Assembly (NCBI GenBank): GCA_027487435.1
Contig: JAIYDP010000093.1
Location: 1-64,000, forward strand
Source of the DNA: Verrucomicrobiaceae bacterium
Lineage (GTDB): Bacteria > Verrucomicrobiota > Verrucomicrobiia > Verrucomicrobiales > Akkermansiaceae
DNA: 64,000 bases
Direction: 5' to 3'
The first letter of the stretch is position 1. Every line of letters begins with the position of its first letter. Made by a program: the position numbers and the translations under genes. The notes beneath the pieces are model-generated. The model made no database searches. It was not told the origin of the DNA and worked only from the letters and a program-made list of their open reading frames with translations. Positions 55,766 through 64,000 of this stretch are shown piece by piece.

Positions 55766-57670
55766 ATGGCCCATACGGAATTCGCTTGGATCTTTCTGCT
55801 ACTTGCGTCAACATCAACGTCGACAATGGTTGCTAACATTGGCGCTAAGGACTTTGTGAGAGTCTCAAAGACGACGACAACTTTACAAGTGGTCGTCAAC
55901 CCCTTGATAACTCGCGATTCGCCAATCTTCTCAAACGTGTACGAATCACTCAAGAATCTGTCAGCAGATATGACTCGTTTTGTACCTTGGTTTCCATACC
56001 CTCAGTATGCTGTCGCAGAGCTAAATCCTCCAACCTCGAAGTCTGCAAGCTGGGGCTTTGACCTCATTGATCCGCTTCTCGAGGATTTTCTCAAGAGCTC
56101 TGAGGTTTCCTTCACTTGTGCACCCACCCACTCTGCAGAATAGAACAACGATCATTAACTTCTCGACACCTCCGACTTGGCTGTTCGACACGATCACCCA
56201 TGACTTCCCTTCAGATCCCAAGAAGGCACCTCTCCCTCCCCCCTTCTCCTAACAGGCAGGTCGATTGGTCGTATGAGCGAGGGGCAAGCCTTAGAGACTC
56301 AACTGGAGTTGCTCTCGGCGACTACTACGGCAGGCTGCTCGCGTGGTTTACCCGCGGCGGTTTTGTCGACGAGCATGGGCGGACGCAATCGTCTGGCCAC
56401 GCCTTCCCCATCACGCATTGGTTTGGCCTCGCGCTACTGGCTGATGTATGTAAGGGAGGTCCTCAACGAGCCGGATTACGAGTTCCACCACACGCCGGTG
56501 ACTTACACGGCCCATTACGACGCCATCGTCGCTGGCATCCGCCGCCATGCCGACGCGGAGAAAAAAATGAAGTTTGTGGGGCTTGCGTTGGCGGGGCACC
56601 GCGAATTCGAGTTCTACCGGTACTTCCTCAACTCTTCCAATCACCAAGCGGACATCCCGTTGGACTACATCAGCTACCATTTCTACGCCTCCTGCAGCCT
56701 CCGCACAGACCCCTCCTCCTACGAGTCGTTTTTCGCCCAAGCGGACGACTTCGCAGAGGAGGTGTCTGAAATCGAGGCCATTCGCACGTTGCTCTCCCCT
56801 GCGACGAAAACGACCATCGATGAGATCGGCGTCATCCTCCCAGACGACAACACCGCTGGCGCTCCCATCCCTCCCCGCATTTACTGGAATGCGGCGGGTA
56901 GTTTGTACGCGTACGTATTTGCTCTTCTCTCCGCCCAAGGCATTGACGTGCTCGGCGAGTCGCAGCTTGTTGGCTTCCCGCAGTTGCCGCATTTGGGCCT
57001 CGACCCGCAGTTTCCCTCCGTGACGATGCTTGATTGGGACACGGGCCTTGGCAATGCGCGATATGACGTTCTGAAGATGCTCATTGACTCCTTCCGACCC
57101 GGCGACAAGATTTTCGACGCGCCTCTAACACAGCGCCATGATGGCGAGTTTTGTGGCATTGCGCTCAACCTAGAGGCCCTTACGTTGAGCTGCGACAGCG
57201 ACGTCATCTCGGAGATCGTGTACGCGGATTATGGCACCCCAGCGGGGTCGTGCGGCGCCTCTTGGGCGGCTGGGAACTGCTCCACCGTAGACGCGAAGGC
57301 TATCTTGTCTGCGGCGTGCGTTGGGAAGAAGAGCTGCACCGTCTTGGCTGACACGAAGACTTTTGGCGACCCTTGCTTCGGCACGGTCAAGCACCTCGTC
57401 GTCAAGGCCGCCTGCGCGAGGGGCGTCGGTAGCGCATCGTCGGAGGATGCCGTCTATGCCCGCACGTTTGTCGACGCAGCAACGGGGGCGCGCAAGGTCC
57501 TACTTGGTAATAAGCGCGTGTTTGGAGCGTCTGTGGGCCTCAGCGAGGCATTCTCTGGCAGGATCCGACGCGTAGCGTCGTCGGAGTTCGGCCGGGGCTA
57601 TGTAGAGGGGCCGTTTGATGGCGCTGCTGTCGACTTGGCCCCGTTTGAAGTTGCAGTGCTGCTGGAGTAA
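55766..57670 (+). CDS. Secreted glycoside hydrolase fused to a SUEL-type (galactose-binding lectin) domain (600 aa)
   Basis: Introns 56105-56138, 56227-56260 (GC-AG) and 56421-56454, all 34 nt, give 600 residues. Seen: an N-terminal signal peptide (MAHTEFAWIFLLLASTSTS), then a TIM-barrel-type hydrolase. It carries VLNEPDYEFHH (acid/base in NEP), YISYHFYASC and a later TTIDEIGVI with the likely nucleophile glutamate, the GH39 / clan A arrangement. Residues ~430-505 form a SUEL/Gal-lectin domain: LSCDSDVISEIVYADYGTP..GSC, then CSTVDAKAILSAACVGKKSCTV, DPCFGTVKHLVVKAAC. A beta-sandwich tail follows. Likely cleaves and binds extracellular galactose-containing glycan; the exact GH family is uncertain. 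It converges with the deaminase, 62 bp apart. Confidence 0.82.
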
Positions 57671-57732
57671 AAAGAATCAACCTCATTTCTCTCCGCTGAC
57701 ATCAATAATTTACTAAATCATTTCGACTGTGC

Positions 57733-58695
57733 TCAAGCGGGTGGTAACCCGTTGTTACCGAGCACGGCAACGCGCAGCACCCGCACGGCAGCGTCTTTCG
57801 CAAACCCCACGACAACGCCTCGAAAAGACGCCTCGTGGGACACAGAGCCTGCCGTCTCTACAAGAATGGCTTCCACGACGTCCTCGACCACTTCGCCGGC
57901 ACGCATGAGCGCGACGACGGCACCCTGCGGTGATGAGCGTGACGGCAGGGCGGGCACCTTCCAAGGGGGTATGCTCGGGTTGAACGCGGCGTTCTCAATG
58001 TGGCTACCCACAAACAGAGCCCCAGATCGAGTGCGAAGGACTGCGGCGGAGAATGCCTTTGTGTAGGGGCAGTAGCACGAGGCGAGAGCGGAGAGGGCTG
58101 AGTCCGCAATGTCCTTCGGGACATCAAGCGGCAAAGGCTCGATGGGGGGTAGAGGAGTTGTCGACGTCAAGGTCTGAGGGCCAATGCCAAGATCAGTTGG
58201 GCCAAAAGAATGTGGGAGGAGGGACTGGAGGGGCTGGGGCGGCTGTCCGACGACTCGAACTGAGATGGATGGGGCAAATTCGTTGAGGAGCTGCCGGCAA
58301 TCTGTAGCTTTCAAAAAATGCAAAGGATGAAAAAAAAAAAAAAAAAAATGACACTTACATCCACATGGAGCTGCAGAAACAGCAATCCACTCAGCCTTGC
58401 TCTCAAGCTGGGATCTTGCTGCCAAGACGGCGAACTCTTCCGCATGAATAGTCGCTTCGAGGCCGACTCCGTTAAACTCAACATTGACTCCAGGATAGCA
58501 CTTCCCCTCTGATCCATAAATCGCGGCGGCCACTTGAAATTTTGAAATTCGAGGCTGTGCAGCTCCCTTCAATCGGACAAGGGAAGCCTCGATATCAGAC
58601 GTCGCACATTTCTCTAGTATGCCGCCGCTCTTTGGCTTCTTTTTTATTCTTTGAAAAGAGGAAAAATTCTCCAGGGTCTCCTGTCGCTTCTGCAT
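57733..58695 (-). CDS. Two-domain cytidine deaminase
   Basis: Cytidine/deoxycytidine deaminase of the homodimeric, duplicated-domain type seen in plants and enterobacteria. Seen: the catalytic domain with ATIHAEEFAVLAA (zinc-binding H and catalytic E) and PCG-x-CRQLLNEF (two zinc cysteines). The latter is completed only by removing a 57-nt intron (58302-58358) holding an 18-base T/A run. The second, non-catalytic domain (CYCPYTKAFSAAVLRTRSGALFVGSHIENAAFNPSIPP) lacks the HAE and PC motifs. After splicing the product has ~301 residues. A possible short 5' exon (ATG at 58794, donor GTAAGT at ~58760) would add about a dozen residues. It salvages pyrimidines. Confidence 0.92.
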   Translation of the reverse strand: MQKRQETLENFSSFQRIKKKPKSGGILEKCATSDIEASLVRLKGAAQPRISKFQVAAAIYGSEGKCYPGVNVEFNGVGLEATIHAEEFAVLAARSQLESKAEWIAVSAAPCGCKCHFFFFFFHPLHFLKATDCRQLLNEFAPSISVRVVGQPPQPLQSLLPHSFGPTDLGIGPQTLTSTTPLPPIEPLPLDVPKDIADSALSALASCYCPYTKAFSAAVLRTRSGALFVGSHIENAAFNPSIPPWKVPALPSRSSPQGAVVALMRAGEVVEDVVEAILVETAGSVSHEASFRGVVVGFAKDAAVRVLRVAVLGNNGLPPA

Positions 58696-59186
58696 ACCTT
58701 AAACTAAACTAACAAGTAAACTTTTGGGTCTAAAGATATTTCGAATCTGTAGACACTTACTGTTCGTACTGCGCAATCTTTTCATCGTGTTCATGAAACT
58801 GCGAGGTTAAAAACATGAACAGTTTTTTTCGACATCTGAAAATACTAAAAAATTCGGCTTTGAAACTAAAATGCAGTGTTTCCCGCAACACTGCTGCCAT
58901 CTTCCCCCCCACAGCCCAGCTGCCCTCTCCCCATGAGCCTTTAGGCCACCGTCTCGCTCTTGTTCAGTCCTTTCGCTGCTCATCAGTCCTGATCGTTCCA
59001 TAGCCACTCCAAGTACTACATTTTTATCGTAAATTGGGTGCATGGACTAGGGCCAAGTGTTTCAAGAGGGGGGTCTACGTGCAGCAAAGACGCCAGAAAC
59101 GTGTTCCAGCAAAGAAAATCAAACTGTCAAATTCAAAATGTAACGGAGCCTAAATTAAAAGCCTTTTAAAGAATTCAAATCTGGAC
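58696..59186. other. Divergent intergenic region
   Basis: A 491-bp gap between the divergent deaminase and TOG genes. It holds both promoters and perhaps the short 5' exon of the deaminase gene at ~58760-58794 (minus strand, a strong AACA|GTAAGT donor). The rest is A/T-rich without recognised elements. Confidence 0.4.
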
Positions 59187-62100
59187 ATGGAAGAATTCCC
59201 TGTTCGGAGTGGAGGGCCTCCAAGCGAATTTCCTCCCGAATTTGCCAATGGCTCACAGGCTGATAACGACAGCAGGCCTCTGGAAGAAAGGCTGGTGGAC
59301 AAGAAGAAGTGGAACGTGCGTCTGAGAGCTTACGAAGAGTTGATGGACCGTCTTGATTCGTCAGACTGCTCCGAATTCACTGGCTCATTCAAGGCAATGT
59401 TGAACGACAGCCATGCTGCGGCTCAGGAGAAAGCAGTGGAAGTTTTTGCCAAATTTGTGGAAAAAAATCCTGCGGGAGCTGCTCGCGTCGCTGGAGACGC
59501 TGCCTCCGTGATTGTTGAGAAATGCCTCTCTGGTCGTGCATCTACGAAGTCGAAGGCTCTTGTTGCACTCGAGGCTTTGGTTGAATTTGACTGCGGACAG
59601 TTTGTGTCTGATGAGCTGGTTGCAGGTTTCACGCACAAGCAGCCTAAAGTGATTGCTGCGAGCCTCAGCGCCTTTGCAGTTCTCTTGACATCCTTTGGTG
59701 TGAAGGCTCTTCCTGTCAAAGCTGCCTTGAAGTCCTTCGCTGGAGCCTTCGACAGCTCTGATGCAGCTGTCCGCAACGAGGCAAAGAACGTCGCCACTGC
59801 CCTGTACCAGTGGATTGGCCCTGCAGTCAAACCAAGCCTCGAGAAGCTACGTCCTGCCCAAGAGAAAGAGCTCGAGACTGCATTCGAAGCCATTACAGTT
59901 CAAAAGGTCCCTCCGAAGCTGACGAGATCCGCACGGGCTGCAGCTGCGATGGCGCCAGCGTCGTCAGGAGCCTCGAAGAAAGAAACCACCGCGGCAGCAT
60001 TCGACCCGCTTGAGTTTGTTGACGCCGTCGATGTCTTAGCGAAGATGCCGAAGGACTTCTGTGACTTTCAATTATCTGACGCGAAGTGGACGGAAAAGAA
60101 GGAGCAGTTGGACGCCGTGACGGCTCTCTTCGGCGCTCCCAAGATTGTCATTGGAGACTTCACAGAAGTTGTCAAGACACTGAAACGGCTACTCAGCGAC
60201 CCAATGGTCGTTTTGGGGATATCCTCCGCCAAAGCCCTCATGAATCTTGCAAATGGGGGCGGCAAAGACTTTGCGCCGTACGCGAAGCTTATGTGCCCTG
60301 TTATGCTTGAGAAGCTCGCACAGAAAAACAAACTTCTCGTCGACGCCTCAGCCGCGTGTCTCGACGCCATGGCCGCTCGCTGCTTTCAAGTTCATGAGGT
60401 ACTTGAAGATATTTTTGTCGCTCTACAAAGCAAAGTCCCTCCTGCGCGAACAGCAGCGCTCGTATGGCTCAAGCGTGCAGTGCAGGCGAAGCCTGTGACT
60501 GCCAAGGCTCTGAAGCCCCTGTCTGAGGCCGTTGTCAAGCTATCCGACGATTCGGACCCCAACGTGCGGGAGGCTGCCATTCAGTTTCTTGCTGCTCTCT
60601 ACAAGCCTCTCCCAGATGCTCAAGTAGTGTCGCTTACCACTGGCATGGACCCAAAGAAGGCAACGCGAGTCCGCGAGCTCATGGGTGGAACGGCTGCAGA
60701 GGCGGCGCCTGATGCTACGAAGAAGGCTCCTTCGCAGCCGACCCAAGCGACTGCAAAATCAACCACTGCGGCAAAAGAGTCAACGGTTGCAACAGCAAAG
60801 GTGTCAGCCGCAACAACTTCGAAGGCAGCAGCACCAGGAAAGTCAGCCACTGCAAAGTCAACCAAGGAGAAGAAATCAGCAGGAGAAGAGGAGGACCTTA
60901 CGTCCACAATGACGCCGGAGGACGCGGAGCGGATACTATCCGAATCGTTTGACGACGCCACTCGAAGCGCCCTCGCATCATCGAATTGGAAGGACCGGTT
61001 GACGGCCATGGAAGGGCTGGCGCAGCGCCTGTCGGAAGGAAGCGTCAACCTCGAGGGAGCGATGCCTGAGGCGATTGTGCGAGTGCTGGCGAAGACGCCT
61101 GGGTTCAAGGAGTCCAATGTGCAAGTGTTTGGGAAAATGTTGACCACCTTCGGCACAATCGCGTCGAATGCGCCAAAGCTTCCAAAGCGAGCCGCTTTTT
61201 TACTTTTGGAGCCGATTGTCGACAAAATCGCCGACGCGAAGCTGAAGGGCGTGGCCATGGAGTGTCTTATGTCAGTGTGTGAGGCCGTCACGCCCGCGTT
61301 CGTACTCACGCACATCACCCCCATTGTCGGGAAGCAGAAGAGCCCAAAGGTCATCGCTGATGCCGTTGCTGCAATTGACGCAATATTAACTGACTTTGGC
61401 GCCGTGGGTACTTCTGCAAAGCTTCTGCTCGATCTTTGTAAGGCGCAGTTGGACAACTCGAACCCGCTTGTCAAGTCTGCTACCATTCGCCTCCTTGTGA
61501 CTATGCGCCGTCTGATTGGGCCTGCTGTGCGTGATGGCCTAAATGATGTCAAGCAGCAGCTCCTAGTGACAATTGACGACGAATTCTCAAAGATTCCCAG
61601 CGTTGCAATTCAACCCAAGCGTGCAGTTCGCGAAGCACCTGGCACCGCAACGTCGACTTCTTCGGGCTCGAGCGGCGCCGAAAGCTTGTTTGGGCGCACT
61701 GACATCAGCTCCGCCGTAAGCGCAAAAGTCAAAGAGCTTGGGGATGCAAACTGGAAGGTCCGCCAGGACGCCCTCTCGGCGATTGAAAAGGCGATTGTCG
61801 ACGCCAACCGCTGCATCTCCCCCTCCGTCAGCGACCTCATCGCTGCGATGAAGCACCGCGTCGGCGATTCGAACAAGAACTTGATCATGCAGGCGTTGGG
61901 CCTTGTCAGCCTTATCGCGTCGTCTATAGGCCCAGCATTCGAAAGAAATATCAAGGCGATCGTCCCCGCGATCCTCGCTAACGTTCACGATAACAAAAAG
62001 AACGTCCGCGATGCCATGGTCACTTGCCTTGACGCCATCGCGACGGTCGTCGGTTTCGAGCGAATCGTCCCGTACCTCCCGGCAGCCCTCGCCACCGACA

Positions 62101-64000
62101 ACGGCGCCGCTCGCAAAGAGCTGCTGGACTTGATTTCCAAATGCTTTTCGTCCCTCCCCTCATCAGTGGACTTGACCCCTCTTGTCAAGCCCCTCATCGA
62201 CTCCCTGACCTACCGCACTGCTGACGTCCGTTCAGCCGCTGAAAGCCTGATAGCGCCCATCGCCAAGCGCACAGGCATGGACTCGCTGCGAAAGGAGGCC
62301 CGAGGCCTTAAGCCTGCGCTGCTTCAGGCAGTGTCGGCCATTCTCGAGCGTGTTGATTCGGAGCTTGTGGTGGAAGAGGCTCCTGCCCCTCCTCCGCCCA
62401 AGGCCGAGGCGCGACCTCAAAAAGACACGCTGGAGATCAAACCCGTTGCGGCTGAAGTGCGGCGCGACGCTGCGCCGGTTGTTCGCGCAGGCGACCCAAA
62501 GCCCGACGCCGACAAAGAAAACGTCAGACCCCCTGGCGCGCGCCGCGAACGCGAGACCCCACGAGAAACGTCCCCTCTCGCTGCCAACGGGGCCGTCCTG
62601 CTTTCAAACGATCAGAAGTCGGCGCGGCTCAAAAAAGAAAAGGTGCGGAGATGGATCCTCGATGGCGCTGTGACGGCGCACCTGTCGGAGACGCTGCAGG
62701 AGGTCATGAGCTCCGGCTGCATCTCCGACGCGCTCGCGACGAAGCTCTTTCACAGCGACGTGAAGAAGCAGCTCGAGGGCTTGACTGACGTTGCGAATAT
62801 GGTCTCGTCACAGTCAAGCGCTGTCCTCGACAACAGTGACGTCCTCTTTAAGTACCTAAGCCTCCGTTTGTTTGAGACCTCTACAACCCCAGCCTTAGCC
62901 TCGCGCTGCCTCGACCTCGTCTCCTCCCTCCTCTCCCTCCTCTCCTCCAAAAAGTACCAACTCCTCGACGCTGAGGCCGCAGTCCTCGTCCCTGCCCTCA
63001 TCGAGCGGCTGTCCTCAAGCCTCGAGCCTCATAGAAAGAGCGCCAAGGCCGCCATCACCAGCCTCCGGGCTGTGTATGCCCCTTCGAAGCTGTTCGTCGC
63101 CCTGGTCGACACCGCCTGCATCGCGCGCACGGCCAAGTCGCGCGCAGAAGTGGCAGACGAGATTGGTCTCCTCGTTTCGCGCTTTGGCAATGAGACGTGT
63201 CCCGTCGAGAAGGCGGTGGCGCCGCTTGCAAAGTGGGTCGCTGAGAAGGACCCGCAGCTGCGGGCTGCGTCGTTTGCGCTTTTTGTGACTTGCCATGAGC
63301 AGCACCCCGTTGACACAGTCGCTGCCCTCTCATCGTTTCCTGACTCGATCCGTTCTGTTTTTGAAGACAAGCTAAAAACTCGCAAGGAAGCGCCCCCCTC
63401 CCCCATCCTCCAGCGCCCCGCCACCGCCGAGGCGAAAGAGCGCCCAACAACGCCAGCGCGTGCGGCCTCGTCGGAGTTGGCGGGCCTCTTTTTGAGCGCG
63501 CAGGGCGACCTCTTCCGCAGCATCGAAGGCGGTGACGTTGAGGACCAAGTCCTCGCTTACAAAAAGCTCTGCCGCGACATCAACGTCACCGTCGCAGAGC
63601 TTCGGCACGTCGCCGACGCAGCCATGGCGGTGCTCGTCCGCCGCTTCTCCGCCCTCTTCGCCGCCGACGGCGCTGATGTCGATGAGCAGCGCACGCGCCT
63701 GTGCAAGCACAATGTTTTCACCATGAGCCAGGTCCACTCCTTCCCTCCCCCCTAACAAGCTGATTGATATTTACCCCACAGCTCTGCGACAAGGCCGAGT
63801 TCACGGCGGCGCTGACGCAGCGGCAGCTCGGGGCGGCTGTGCACGCGCTTGTGCTGCAGCTCCACGACAGCGACGCGTTGGCGTGGGGGCCGTGGATGGT
63901 CCCATCAGAGGTGGACGCCATGCAGAGGGGCATCAACTCGGTGCTGCTGCGCATTATCCAAACAGCCAACCTCAACGCCGTGTTTTCGGTCCTGCTGGAG
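59187..64000 (+). CDS. XMAP215/MOR1/Dis1-family TOG-domain microtubule polymerase (partial)
   Basis: The 3' end lies outside the window. A 4.5-kb first exon (59187-63731) is followed by a 50-nt intron (63732-63781) and a second exon open to the window edge. Seen: five TOG arrays of HEAT repeats. TOG1 is ~25-250 (begins KKWNVRLRAYEELMDRL). TOG2 is ~275-500. TOG3 is ~575-800 (SSNWKDRLTAMEGLAQRL) and is preceded by an A/K/T-rich linker. TOG4 is ~840-1060 (DANWKVRQDALSAIEKAI). TOG5 is ~1150-1370 (DGAVTAHLSETLQEVMSSGC.., SDVKKQLEGL) and follows a P/K-rich linker. The C-terminal domain then begins. It adds tubulin at plus ends and acts at spindle and basal bodies. The five-TOG layout is that of animal and plant members. 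Confidence 0.95.

Noticed and set aside
58331-58348. The 18-base A/T run in the deaminase as coding (polyphenylalanine)
   Set aside because: It is in frame, but it splits the PCG-x-C zinc motif. Removal of the 57-nt GT-AG intron rebuilds the motif exactly.

Overview
The window is nuclear DNA of a single-celled, ciliated eukaryote. Genes are split by very short GT-AG introns, nearly all 27-41 nt with a strong mode at 32-36 nt. Ribosomal protein eL24 (RPL24) has three of them, and every gene I could splice completely gives an uninterrupted frame whose length is divisible by three. TAA, TAG and TGA all act as stops, so the code looks standard. Homologues of the transition-zone protein meckelin (TMEM67), the ciliary kinase CDK20 and centrosomal CCDC77 imply a cilium. 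Nothing seen points to a plastid, and I cannot place the lineage from the sequence alone.

Layout. 0-4.2 kb, plus strand: an ADP-ribosylglycohydrolase, a CDK20-like kinase and a CCDC77 homologue. 4.2-6.7 kb, minus: a TMEM245/AI-2E-type membrane protein. 6.9-32.3 kb, minus: two giant surface or secreted proteins side by side. One is a 3781-residue intronless orphan with a signal peptide and a C-terminal membrane bundle. The other is a ~4574-residue secreted protein of alternating filamin-like and PA14-like modules. 32.9-34.1 kb, plus: an intron-rich gene I could only partly assemble. 34.2-38.5 kb, minus: a small signal-anchor protein and TMEM67.

39.9-64 kb is densely packed housekeeping and novel genes: a SANT/Myb plus CW zinc-finger protein, RPL24, TVP23, an integrase-type H2C2 zinc-binding protein, a six-PDZ membrane protein, a proline-rich membrane protein, tRNA-Arg(TCG), Asterix/WDR83OS, a caprin-like coiled-coil protein, a new cysteine-repeat protein, PGAP3/Per1, a WecD-like acetyltransferase, a CoA-type Nudix hydrolase, a glycoside hydrolase fused to a SUEL-type lectin domain, a two-domain cytidine deaminase, and the 5' part of an XMAP215/MOR1 microtubule polymerase that runs off the window.

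Functional themes are the cilium and microtubules (CDK20, CCDC77, TMEM67, TOG protein), the secretory and GPI pathway (TVP23, Asterix, PGAP3) and an extracellular coat or adhesive layer (the two giants, the lectin-hydrolase). Intergenic gaps are often 20-180 bp. Several start codons face each other across only 20-30 bp.
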